Assembly: GCA_030151665.1 (NCBI GenBank)
Contig: JASLDB010000153.1
Coordinates: 1-9,623, forward strand
Source: Neisseriaceae bacterium
Lineage (GTDB): Bacteria; Pseudomonadota; Gammaproteobacteria; Burkholderiales; Neisseriaceae
DNA: 9,623 nucleotides
Direction: 5' to 3'
The notes beneath the pieces are model-generated. The model was not told the DNA's origin and searched no databases. It saw nothing but the letters and a program-made list of their open reading frames with translations. The translations under genes were made by a program, and so were the position numbers. Below are positions 1 through 6,902 of the stretch, piece by piece; the stretch's first letter is position 1; each line of letters begins with the position of its first letter.

Positions 1-161
1 TCAGTGATGCGAATAAAACTATAATGCTGACCGTTCATGGATGATGGTGCTTGTTTGGCTGAAGCCACGATAGCCTCAATATGCTCTTGTGGCATCACAA
101 AGCTGGGATCAAAATGTCGGAAAGTGCGATGCTCTTTTAATAAATTGATGGTGGAATTCAT
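1..161 (-). CDS. Nitroreductase-family flavoprotein, N-terminal part (cut by window edge)
   Basis: Reading the minus strand from the ATG at 161 gives 53 residues before the window ends. The protein begins MNSTINLLKEHRTFRHF and continues with a QAPSSMNGQHYSF segment near residues 37-49. This arrangement, an N-terminal helix carrying H-R-x-x-R-x-F followed by A-P-S-S-x-N-x-Q, is typical of the FMN-binding start of the NfsA/FRP branch of the nitroreductase family (NADPH-dependent oxidoreductases, normally about 240-250 residues). These cytoplasmic enzymes reduce nitro compounds, quinones or flavins. Only about a fifth of the protein is visible, so substrate and subfamily cannot be fixed. A purine-rich AAGTGAG lies just upstream of the ATG. 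The gene is divergent from the ydcH-like gene. Confidence 0.8.
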   Translation of the reverse strand, partial: MNSTINLLKEHRTFRHFDPSFVMPQEHIEAIVASAKQAPSSMNGQHYSFIRIT

Positions 162-213
162 GGTTTCTCACTTAAGGTGGGTAATCATTTGCTGTTTCAT
201 GTCAATAAAAGAG

Positions 214-260
214 CTGACATGAAAATAATGCTTTTATAATAAAAATGGACTGGTTATAAT
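214..260 (+). promoter_or_regulatory. Candidate promoter(s) for the ydcH-lipoprotein pair
   Basis: Two perfect TATAAT hexamers lie on the plus strand at 235-240 and 255-260. The first has CTGACA (214-219) upstream at a short 15-bp distance; the second has only the weak TTTTAT (232-237) at 17 bp. Either could serve the downstream pair. The rest of 162-321 shows no other element I can support. Confidence 0.4.
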
Positions 261-263
261 CAA
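236..263 (-). promoter_or_regulatory. Candidate promoter for the nitroreductase gene
   Basis: On the minus strand, TTGATT (258-263) is followed after 16 bp by TATTAT (236-241), matching 4/6 and 5/6 of the sigma-70 consensus. Initiation near 229 would leave a leader of about 68 nt. The box overlaps plus-strand TATAAT hexamers, so the two divergent promoters probably compete. This is inferred from pattern alone. Confidence 0.4.
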
Positions 264-321
264 GTTGTCATCATCATAATATTAATGATGTGGTTTCAAT
301 TCTCTTGAAAGGATTATTCCT

Positions 322-540
322 ATGTTTCCTGAGTATCGTGATTTAATCAGTAAGTTGCGCCAAGAAGACAAGCATTTTGACCGTCTTTTTGACGAACACA
401 ATGAATTAGACCATAAAATCGAACGCTTGAGCAAAAACATTGTGACAAGTGGTTTGGATGAAATTGAAACATTAAAACGAGAAAAATTGGCCTTAAAAGA
501 CCAATTGTTTGAATTGTTAAAAAAAGCGGAAAAACAGTAG
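322..540 (+). CDS. YdcH/SlyX-like small coiled-coil protein (DUF465)
   Basis: This 72-residue protein starts MFPEYRDLISKLRQEDKHF and has LFDEHNELDHKIE in the middle, which closely follows the YdcH (DUF465) family pattern: an MFPEYRDLIS start, then LFDxHNxLDHxI, then LKxxKLxLKD. It is almost entirely charged helix, with predicted coiled coil over most of its length, and has no signal peptide or cysteine, so it should be cytoplasmic. The family has no firmly established biochemical role. The start is supported by AAAGGA (308-313) eight bases upstream of the ATG. The lipoprotein gene follows after 29 bp in the same direction, so the two are probably co-transcribed. The family assignment is strong; the function is unknown. 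Confidence 0.9.
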   Translation: MFPEYRDLISKLRQEDKHFDRLFDEHNELDHKIERLSKNIVTSGLDEIETLKREKLALKDQLFELLKKAEKQ

Positions 541-569
541 TTGTTTGCTTATTATTAAAGGAATTTTTT

Positions 570-932
570 ATGAAAGCAGTTAAAATTTTGGCATCATTGG
601 CTGTTGTTGGTGTTTTATCAGCTTGTAGTACAATTAGCTCTGGTGTGGATAAAACCACGCAAGCAGTTGAAAGTGTTAGCAGTGCCATTGGTGATACTGT
701 TAATTACCGTTGTAATGATAAGAGCAAAATGTCTGTTCGTTATTTTACCAAAGGCAAATCATCTTTGGCTGAACTAAAAGTTGGCAAAGGTACATATGTT
801 TTGTCTAATGTCCCCAGTGCTAGTGGTGATAAATATGTTGGTGAAAAATACCAATTATTTGGTAAAGGCAGCTCAATGACTTTAACCGATGTATTGCGTG
901 GTACTGCAGTGGATTGTAATGCGACTAACTAA
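570..932 (+). CDS. MliC-like lipoprotein (putative C-type lysozyme inhibitor)
   Basis: The 120-residue product has a short positive N-terminus, a hydrophobic stretch and a lipobox L-S-A-C with the lipidation cysteine at residue 19, so it should be exported and lipid-anchored. After a Ser/Thr-rich linker, residues 44-116 look like an MliC/PliC domain. It has YRC at 46-48, a V-x-Y-F strand, ASGDKY at 84-89, a late KGSSMTL strand, and a second cysteine at 116 that could pair with C48 as in the family. MliC proteins inhibit C-type lysozyme in the periplasm. AAAGGA (557-562) sits seven bases before the ATG. It follows the ydcH-like gene by 29 bp and ends at a strong terminator. The lipoprotein call is secure. 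Inhibitor activity is inferred: the sequence is divergent, and a Neisseria-type adhesin-complex protein with the same fold is an alternative. Confidence 0.75.
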   Translation: MKAVKILASLAVVGVLSACSTISSGVDKTTQAVESVSSAIGDTVNYRCNDKSKMSVRYFTKGKSSLAELKVGKGTYVLSNVPSASGDKYVGEKYQLFGKGSSMTLTDVLRGTAVDCNATN

Positions 933-953
933 GCAATAAATTCATAATGAATG

Positions 954-977
954 ACGGCAGCTTAGGCTGCCGTTTTT
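954..977 (+). terminator. Rho-independent terminator after the lipoprotein gene
   Basis: A perfect 8-bp GC-rich stem, ACGGCAGC (954-961) with GCTGCCGT (966-973), closes on the loop TTAG and runs into five T's (973-977). It starts 21 bases after the lipoprotein stop. The DUF3079 gene begins only 16 bases beyond the T-run. Confidence 0.9.
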
Positions 978-993
978 GATGGTGAGCATGAAA

Positions 994-1197
994 ATGAAGG
1001 ATAAAAAGAAGCTTCGCTTTCCTAAAAAACCTAAACACCCTGAGCGAATTTGTTGGGGATGTGATAAATACTGTTATGTAAATGACTTGCAATGTGGCAA
1101 TGGTCAAGAACGTGCGCAACACCCAGCAGAAATGTTTGGTGAAGATTGGTATGCAGATTTAAGCGTTGAAGAGTTACAAAAAATCGACTTGGTTTAA
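994..1197 (+). CDS. DUF3079 cysteine-rich small protein
   Basis: This 67-residue, lysine-rich protein matches the DUF3079 pattern: K-H-P-E-R-I-C-W-G-C-D at 14-24, a third cysteine at 27, CGNG at 34-37 and QHPAEMFGEDW at 42-52. The four cysteines (20, 23, 27, 34) resemble a small metal-binding knuckle, but no function is established for the family and metal binding is my inference. I chose the ATG at 994 because GGTGAG (981-986) lies seven bases upstream and the family normally begins a few residues before the first HP. ATGs at 979 and 988 are also in frame but have poor spacing. The start lies directly downstream of the lipoprotein terminator. The stop codon overlaps the convergent cueR stop codon by 4 bp, with no terminator between the two genes. 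Confidence 0.85.
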   Translation: MKDKKKLRFPKKPKHPERICWGCDKYCYVNDLQCGNGQERAQHPAEMFGEDWYADLSVEELQKIDLV

Positions 1198-1607
1198 TCA
1201 ATAGTGTGACAGCGTGTTTTTTTTCCACTGAGCTGATTTAATATTGAGCATTCAGAGCGTTCATCACCATGGCAACTATTGGCCCAATCACTCAATTTAC
1301 TGTGCATGTTTTGCAAATCTGCAATTTGTTTTTCTAAACGTGCCATGTGTTCCAGTACAACTGCTTTGACATCGCTGCTATGGCGATTTTCTAACCGCCA
1401 AAAGTTGAGTAAAGTTTCAATTTCAGCCAAAGAAAAACCAACTTGGCGGGCTTGTTGGATAAATTGTAATTCCTGAATATTGTCTTGACTATAAACACGA
1501 TAGCCATTTTCTGTTCGCTTGGGTGCGGTAATCAAGCCTTTGTCTTCATAGTCTCGAATGCTTTTACTGGATAAGTTGGCTAATTTCGCTGCTTCGCTGA
1601 TATTCAT
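1194..1607 (-). CDS. cueR: CueR-type Cu(I)-responsive MerR-family regulator
   Basis: This 137-residue protein starts MNISEAAKLANLSSKSIRDY, a MerR winged helix-turn-helix, followed by ENGYRVY (33-39) and a long dimerisation helix (about 78-108). The metal-binding loop has cysteines at 112 and 120, the same numbers and C-x7-C spacing as the Cu(I) ligands of E. coli CueR, and S77, the serine that marks sensors of monovalent ions (Cu, Ag, Au). Together these support a cytoplasmic copper sensor that activates a promoter with a long spacer. A third cysteine, C133, lies in the tail. I chose the ATG at 1607 over an extension nine residues upstream because MNIS is the family start and AAAAGG lies six bases before it. 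The gene is divergent from copZ and shares its regulatory region. Confidence 0.93.
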   Translation of the reverse strand: MNISEAAKLANLSSKSIRDYEDKGLITAPKRTENGYRVYSQDNIQELQFIQQARQVGFSLAEIETLLNFWRLENRHSSDVKAVVLEHMARLEKQIADLQNMHSKLSDWANSCHGDERSECSILNQLSGKKTRCHTID

Positions 1608-1621
1608 GGCAAACCTTTTGC

Positions 1622-1652
1622 TTGACTTTAACATAGGGTAAAGGTTTATCTT
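1622..1652 (+). promoter_or_regulatory. CueR-type promoter and operator of copZ
   Basis: TTGACT (1622-1627) and TATCTT (1647-1652) are separated by 19 bp, the over-long spacing typical of MerR-family activated promoters. Within the spacer lies an imperfect dyad, CTTTA (1626-1630) and TAAAG (1639-1643) eight bases apart, laid out like the E. coli copA operator. On the other strand TAAGAT (1648-1653) with TTGCTT (1671-1676), 17 bp apart, may serve cueR, so both genes could be controlled from one site. Confidence 0.75.
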
Positions 1653-1687
1653 AGGGTTTCTTTAAATACAAAGCAAGCGAGATGATG

Positions 1688-1894
1688 ATGAAAACTGTGC
1701 AATTTAATGTAAATGGCATGACTTGCCAAGGCTGTGCTCGTGCTGTGACCAATGCAGTAATGGCTTTATCGGGTGTTGCCAATGTGGACGTTGACTTGGA
1801 AGCCAAAAAAGTTACCGTTTCTTTTGATGATACCAAGCAAGATAAAATGGCCATTGAAGAAGCGATTACTGAAGCTGGCTATGAATTGTTTTAA
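1688..1894 (+). CDS. copZ: CopZ-like copper chaperone (HMA domain)
   Basis: This 68-residue protein consists of one heavy-metal-associated domain. It has GMTCQGC at 10-16, with Cu(I)-binding C13 and C16, an A-V-x-x-A-V helix, the SGVANVDVDL strand at 28-37 and GYELF at the C-terminus. CopZ-type chaperones carry Cu(I) in the cytoplasm to the CopA exporter or to a regulator. Three ATGs occur in a row (1682, 1685, 1688). I chose the third because it gives the family-typical MKTVQFNV start and has GAG (1679-1681) six bases upstream; starting at 1682 would add only two methionines. It lies directly downstream of the CueR-type promoter and ends at a bidirectional terminator. No copper ATPase gene adjoins it. 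Confidence 0.9.
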   Translation: MKTVQFNVNGMTCQGCARAVTNAVMALSGVANVDVDLEAKKVTVSFDDTKQDKMAIEEAITEAGYELF

Positions 1895-1911
1895 TGATTG
1901 TTTGAGCCAAT

Positions 1912-1942
1912 AAAAAAGAGAAGACCAAGTCTTCTCTTTTTT
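1912..1942. terminator. Bidirectional terminator between copZ and slt
   Basis: A perfect 14-bp stem (1912-1925 with 1929-1942) closes a three-base CAA loop. It begins with six A's and ends with six T's, so it has a U-run when read from either strand. It ends copZ 17 bp after its stop codon and the trkA-trkH-slt operon 11 bp after the slt stop codon. Confidence 0.92.
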
Positions 1943-1953
1943 GTATTGGGTTA

Positions 1954-3834
1954 TTAGCGTTTAGTGGCAATGGTACCCATGCGTTGCGTCAATGAGGTTT
2001 GAGGCTCATTGAATAAACTTGCATAATACGTGGCATTGGTCATCACTTTTTTCACATAGTCACGTGTTTCATTAAAAGGAATGGTTTCAGCATAAATTGC
2101 ACCTTCCAGTGAAGTATTCGCTTGCCAACGACGTGCACGACCAGGGCCTGCATTGTAACCAGCTGTTGCTAGCACTTCACTGCCTAGGCTTGTGCGAATG
2201 TCACCTAAATACCAAGTGCCCATGCGAATATTATCGTCAATATTGCTCAAGCTGTAATTGCTCATGCCTAATTTTCTGGCAATATCACGGCCTGTTCCAG
2301 GCATGATTTGCATTAAACCTGTGGCACCAACATGTGAGTTGGCACTCAACATAAAGCGGCTTTCTTGGCGAATTAGACCATAGACCCAAGCTGGATCAAC
2401 ATTGGCTTGTGGTGCATAACGCTCGGTGATCTCACGGTAAGGTGATAAGAAACGCAATGGGTAATTCAACAATTGATTGGTGCGATCTGCACTGTAAATG
2501 GTCATTTCATTGAATGCATTTTGGTGTGCTAATTCAGATGATGCAATCAATGACGTTTCATTGTAATTGCGAACAGCAAAACGCCACTGATTTTGAGCCT
2601 CACGGCGCATATTCCAGTCACCTGTATTTTGTGATTGTTGGAATAGAATCAAGGCACGGTTGATGGCACCATCTTTGCTAACCGTTTGAATCGCATTACT
2701 GCTTGATTTGGGTGCATTGCTTGTGGTGTTCACTTTGCCACCCATGGCTTCTAATGCCAATAACGCATAGAAGTTGCGGCCTGATTTTTCAGCATTGGCA
2801 AAATGTTGGCGAGCAGCAGCTTGATTGCCTTGTGCTTGATAAGCACGGCCTAGCCAGTATTGCCAAGTTTCATCTTTTTGCACATAAGCTGGCATTTTTA
2901 AAACAATGCTTTTAATTTGTTCCCAGTTTTGCAAGCGCAAAGCAGAGCGAGCAAACCATTGCCATTGTTCTTCGTCCAGTAATTTGGTATCTGCTTGTAA
3001 AAAATAATTCAAAGCTGTTTGGAAGTTTTGGTTTTTGGCTTCAGTCAAACCAGCTAGGCCATAAGCAAAAGCCACTTGATCAGCATTTAAACTGCCACGA
3101 ACATTGGCTAAACTGCCCAAAACGTTGTTACGACTTTTGGGATTGCTGGCAGCAAATAGTGCAGCTTCTTGTGCGGCTTGGCCATTGCCAGAAGCACTGC
3201 CCAATGATGCTGGTAAGGGTTGATTCATTGCAGCAGCAATGCGTCTTGCATCACTCACTTGGTTTTTACTCAATAAATAACGAACTCGACCCCAAGCATC
3301 TGCTTCTTTGATTTGACCTAGGCCTGTTGCCTTAGCAATTAAAGCATTACAACCTGCATTGAGACCTGTTTTTTGAATCAAAATGTCATCAATTAAATTG
3401 CTTTTGCCACCTTGTTGATTCAAGCGAATCAAATCTGCATAACATTGATTTTCTTGATCAATGCCACTTTTGTCTAGTTTGCTATATTGTTGTTGGAACA
3501 ATGCCCAGTTTTGGCGAGCGCCTAAGCGTTTTAGCCAATTATTGCGGACACGTTCAGCCATGGCATTGTCGCCTTGTTGATTGGCTAAAAACTGTGCGGG
3601 CGTGCTGTCATCATCACGAGCAATGGCACTTAATACACTTTTGTATTGATTGTAATCGTTAAAGATGGCAGTTTGTGAATCAGTGGGGCGAGCATTCACA
3701 TTCAAATTGCCAGTACTGGTATTTTGCACGGGCTCAATGGTGGGCTCAGGTGCTTCAACATTGCTACAAGCGGTTAATTGCAATAGTGCTGCGCCAACAG
3801 CAATGTACAAACCATTTTTCAATGCCTTCTTCAT
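1954..3834 (-). CDS. slt: Lytic murein transglycosylase, Slt70/LtgA type, lipoprotein
   Basis: The 626-residue protein has a lipoprotein signal with lipobox L-T-A-C (cysteine 23), a long alpha-helical region (about 60-450) with tetratricopeptide-like segments such as WQYWLGRAYQAQG near 324-336, and a C-terminal SLT domain (about 465-600). The catalytic glutamate is E491 in RQESRF. GLMQIMP (506-512) and YNAGPGRARRW (560-570) are the family's other signature motifs. The enzyme cleaves the MurNAc-GlcNAc bond of peptidoglycan, forming 1,6-anhydro ends. The length matches Slt70 and neisserial LtgA (about 620-650), and the lipobox suggests membrane anchoring as in LtgA. AAAGGAT lies just upstream of the ATG. 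Only 21 bp separate it from trkH, so it is probably the last gene of the trk operon. Confidence 0.95.
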   Translation of the reverse strand: MKKALKNGLYIAVGAALLQLTACSNVEAPEPTIEPVQNTSTGNLNVNARPTDSQTAIFNDYNQYKSVLSAIARDDDSTPAQFLANQQGDNAMAERVRNNWLKRLGARQNWALFQQQYSKLDKSGIDQENQCYADLIRLNQQGGKSNLIDDILIQKTGLNAGCNALIAKATGLGQIKEADAWGRVRYLLSKNQVSDARRIAAAMNQPLPASLGSASGNGQAAQEAALFAASNPKSRNNVLGSLANVRGSLNADQVAFAYGLAGLTEAKNQNFQTALNYFLQADTKLLDEEQWQWFARSALRLQNWEQIKSIVLKMPAYVQKDETWQYWLGRAYQAQGNQAAARQHFANAEKSGRNFYALLALEAMGGKVNTTSNAPKSSSNAIQTVSKDGAINRALILFQQSQNTGDWNMRREAQNQWRFAVRNYNETSLIASSELAHQNAFNEMTIYSADRTNQLLNYPLRFLSPYREITERYAPQANVDPAWVYGLIRQESRFMLSANSHVGATGLMQIMPGTGRDIARKLGMSNYSLSNIDDNIRMGTWYLGDIRTSLGSEVLATAGYNAGPGRARRWQANTSLEGAIYAETIPFNETRDYVKKVMTNATYYASLFNEPQTSLTQRMGTIATKR

Positions 3835-3855
3835 GGGCTTATCCTTTGTGAATCC

Positions 3856-5310
3856 TTATTTACGCCAATAAGCAGGGGTAAATAAGATTAATACGGTAAA
3901 AATTTCCAATCGTCCTAAAATCATGACACACATGCTTAACCATTTTTGAACGTTGCTAAATAAAGCGAAACTGTAACTGGGCCCTGCATTGCCTAATCCA
4001 GGGCCAGTATTGGTGATGTTGGCTGAAGTCACTGATAATGCAGTGATAAAGTCCATGCCTGTTGACATCATTAAAAAGGTAAACACAACCACGGTGACAA
4101 AATAAACAAAAATAAATGCCAAAACGGTGAGTGCTGTTCGTTCAGGTACGGTTCGACCATTGACTTTCACCCGCTGCACAGCATTTGGGTGTAGTAGTAA
4201 AGTCATCTCGCGTAAGCTGTATTTGAATAGCACGATAGCACGAATCATCTTAATACCACCACCTGTTGAACCCGAATTGGCCAAAATGTGCGATAGCAAT
4301 AGCATCCACAATGAGGCAATCAATGGCCACTGTCCAAAATCGGCATTGGTAAAGCCAGATGCCAATCCAATGGAAACAAAGTTAAAACCGACAAAGCGAA
4401 ATGCATCAGGCAAAGAGTAAAAATCCTTATGCCATAGGTATAAACTCACTACAATAATGCTACCAAATAAAATGAAGATTAGTAGTCGAAACTCTTCATC
4501 CATCTTGTAAACACGCCAATCACGACTGCGAACAGCATAAAAATGGTTAGCAAAGTTAATCGCGCCCAATAACATCCCAATGGACATGATCAGTTCAATA
4601 CTCACTGAATTAAAATAGGCAACAGAATCATTGTGGGTCGAAAAACCACCCAATGATAAGCTAGCCATGCCATGGCAAAATGCATCTAGCCAATTCATGC
4701 CGGCTACTTTGAGGGCAAAAATAACAATCAACGTAAAGATTAAATAAATAATCCACATGTTTTTCGCCGTTTGGGCGATGCGAGGGGCCAGTTTTTTATC
4801 TTTGTTAATCCCAGGCACTTCGGCACGGTATAACTGCATCCCACCCACACCCAATAATGGCAAAATGGCTACTGCCAAGACGATGATCCCCATGCCACCT
4901 AGCCAGTTAAGCATGTGTCGCCAAAAATTCAATGAAGGTTCTAAATTATCCAAGTCCCCAATAACCGTGGAGCCTGTGGTGGTTAAACCCGAAATGGCTT
5001 CATAAAATGCATTGGTAAAACCAAAATTTTCAATGCCAAAATAAAAAGGTAAGGCGGCAACCAAGCCAAAACACAACCAAATTAATGCCACCAAGGGGAA
5101 GCTATCTCGATTTTTAAGTTCGGTATTGAATGCCAATGTTGCTGTCCATATAGAGTAGGTCACACCAATGGTCACAATACTGGACAGCAAAATAACAGTC
5201 ACCAAGCCATCATCGTATAAATATGAAACAAAAGCAGGTGCCAAAAGGGTTAGTCCGAAGACCAGCCCCAATTTGCTCAATACATGGATAATAGGTAAAA
5301 ATTTGTACAT
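3856..5310 (-). CDS. trkH: TrkH potassium uptake channel subunit
   Basis: This 484-residue integral membrane protein equals E. coli TrkH (483) in length and consists mostly of hydrophobic helices. The four pore-loop repeats of the TrkH/TrkG/KtrB family can be seen: TTTGST (110-115), SLGGFS (219-224), GLASGFTN (315-322) and NTGPGLG (434-440), each supplying a selectivity-filter glycine. A GSTGGGIKMIR loop lies at 347-357. TrkH is the inner-membrane pore of the Trk system for K+ uptake and works with cytoplasmic TrkA, encoded 18 bp upstream on the same strand. The Shine-Dalgarno is weak (AAGCGA), which suggests partial translational coupling to trkA. The protein is complete and no key residue is missing. 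Confidence 0.95.
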   Translation of the reverse strand: MYKFLPIIHVLSKLGLVFGLTLLAPAFVSYLYDDGLVTVILLSSIVTIGVTYSIWTATLAFNTELKNRDSFPLVALIWLCFGLVAALPFYFGIENFGFTNAFYEAISGLTTTGSTVIGDLDNLEPSLNFWRHMLNWLGGMGIIVLAVAILPLLGVGGMQLYRAEVPGINKDKKLAPRIAQTAKNMWIIYLIFTLIVIFALKVAGMNWLDAFCHGMASLSLGGFSTHNDSVAYFNSVSIELIMSIGMLLGAINFANHFYAVRSRDWRVYKMDEEFRLLIFILFGSIIVVSLYLWHKDFYSLPDAFRFVGFNFVSIGLASGFTNADFGQWPLIASLWMLLLSHILANSGSTGGGIKMIRAIVLFKYSLREMTLLLHPNAVQRVKVNGRTVPERTALTVLAFIFVYFVTVVVFTFLMMSTGMDFITALSVTSANITNTGPGLGNAGPSYSFALFSNVQKWLSMCVMILGRLEIFTVLILFTPAYWRK

Positions 5311-5328
5311 CGTTTTCGCTTATATGCT

Positions 5329-6735
5329 CTAAAAAAAGCCAACTTTAACTTGAATTAATTTTTCTAATTCACGAATAGCACGGCGACGCGATACAAAGAA
5401 AACCAAATGATCACCATCGGCAAACACCAATTCTTTGTGTGCCATAATGAGTTCATTTTCTCTGTGTAAAGCCACAAGGTTACAACCCATGGGCAGTTTA
5501 ACATCATCTAATGACCGTCCGATTAAATTAGAAGTGTGTTTGTCACCATGAATAACCACCTCAACAGCTTCAACTTCACCATGTCGTAAGGTATGAACAG
5601 CAACAACGTCACCACGACGGACGTGGGCCAAAATTGAACCAATGGTAATCAGGTGTGGCGAAATCACAATGTCAATCATATTGCCCTGTAATAAATTGAC
5701 ATAGCTGGAGCGGTTTACAATGGTGATAATGCGTTTGACACCCAAATTTTTGGCTAGCATGCTCGACATGATATTGCTTTCATCATCATTGGTGATGGCG
5801 CAAAAAATATCGATGTCTTCAATGTGCTCTTGTACTAATAGGTTTTCATCTGTGCCAGAGCCTTGTAATACCAAAGCAGCGTTAAGATGTTCTGATAAAA
5901 ATTCAGCACGCCTAGTATTGTGGTCAATGATTTTAACATTGAAATCATCTTCTAAAATCTTGGCCAAACGAAAACCGATATTACCACCACCTGCAATCAT
6001 GACATTGCGAGCGGATTTAACAGGTGGGCGCAACTCACGCATCACCACAGGTACATGCTCTGTTGCGGCTAAAAAGAATACTTCATCGCCATTAAGTAAA
6101 ACAGTTTGTGGTGTGGGTGTAATCAGATAATTGTCTCGGTATATGGCAAATATTTGGCAGTCCACACCCTCAGGTAAGTCATGGTAAATTTGCCCAATGG
6201 CTTTATCTACCAATAAACCACCACTGTGTGCTTTGGCAACGACCATTTGTACTTTGCCATCCGCAAAGTTAATGACTTGTAAAGCACTGGGGTAAATAAA
6301 CAATTCATATAATTGTTCAGTGACCAATTGCTCTGGGCAAATGGATTCGGTGACATTAAATAATTCCAATAAGCCGTTGATATTTTCTTTGGCTTCTAAT
6401 GCGTCGGATTGAAACTCCAAATAATCACTGTGACGCACACGGGCAATTCGACTGGGAATGTTAAAGAGTTCATCAGCTAGGCGACAAGCAACTAAGTTAA
6501 TTTCATCACTTCGGGTTAATGCCAGTAATAAATCAGTATCATTGGCACCTGCCAAATCCAATATGGCGGGCGAAGCAGCATTGCCAATAATGGTTTGAAT
6601 ATCCAACTTACTATTGAGGTTTTTCAATGGTAATTCATCAATATCGACAACGGTGACATCATTATTGGTGACTTGTGCCAAGTTTTGAGCCACTGTTGTA
6701 CCAACTTGTCCACTGCCAAGAATCAAAATTTTCAC
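5329..6735 (-). CDS. trkA: TrkA, NAD-binding regulatory subunit of Trk potassium uptake
   Basis: The 468-residue protein has two tandem RCK units, as in E. coli TrkA (458). The first Rossmann motif is GSGQVG (7-12) with an acidic DID (31-33); the second is GGGNIG (249-254) with D271 after the next strand. Each unit ends in an RCK_C (TrkA-C) domain, about 140-225 and 370-455. TrkA is a peripheral cytoplasmic protein that binds nucleotides and gates TrkH. The start is a GTG at 6735-6733, placed six bases after AGG and giving the family-typical MKILILGSGQVG. An ATG two bases upstream is out of frame and is followed at once by TGA. The gene leads the apparent trkA-trkH-slt operon and is divergent from fumarase. 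Confidence 0.95.
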   Translation of the reverse strand: MKILILGSGQVGTTVAQNLAQVTNNDVTVVDIDELPLKNLNSKLDIQTIIGNAASPAILDLAGANDTDLLLALTRSDEINLVACRLADELFNIPSRIARVRHSDYLEFQSDALEAKENINGLLELFNVTESICPEQLVTEQLYELFIYPSALQVINFADGKVQMVVAKAHSGGLLVDKAIGQIYHDLPEGVDCQIFAIYRDNYLITPTPQTVLLNGDEVFFLAATEHVPVVMRELRPPVKSARNVMIAGGGNIGFRLAKILEDDFNVKIIDHNTRRAEFLSEHLNAALVLQGSGTDENLLVQEHIEDIDIFCAITNDDESNIMSSMLAKNLGVKRIITIVNRSSYVNLLQGNMIDIVISPHLITIGSILAHVRRGDVVAVHTLRHGEVEAVEVVIHGDKHTSNLIGRSLDDVKLPMGCNLVALHRENELIMAHKELVFADGDHLVFFVSRRRAIRELEKLIQVKVGFF

Positions 6736-6902
6736 ATGCTACCTATATGAATAACGCTTAAAACAGCATTCTATGGGTTTTTGGTGAAAAAATCACCTTT
6801 AATTGTAATAAAAGACAAGATTGCTGAAATATTCCATTCTTGAAAATGTCATATTGCATGTGTGTTGATGAAAGCCTTGCTGTTTCAAATGATTGAGCCA
6901 AT

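Noticed and set aside
37..222. A 61-codon plus-strand open frame near the window start
   Set aside because: It is antisense to the nitroreductase N-terminus, which has a strong family match.
347..688. A 113-codon minus-strand open frame
   Set aside because: It runs antisense across the ydcH-like gene and the lipoprotein gene, both of which have clear family matches and Shine-Dalgarno sites.
976..978. TTG as start of the DUF3079 gene
   Set aside because: It lies in the terminator T-run with no upstream ribosome-binding site; the ATG at 994 has well-spaced GGTGAG and fits the family start.
5720..6130. A 136-codon plus-strand open frame inside trkA
   Set aside because: It lies antisense to a fully conserved TrkA coding region, has no recognisable domain and no credible ribosome-binding site.
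6783..6797. GGTGA/TCACC hairpin as a terminator
   Set aside because: The stem is only 5 bp with an A5 loop and is followed by just three T's; it lies upstream of both divergent genes, where no transcript needs ending.
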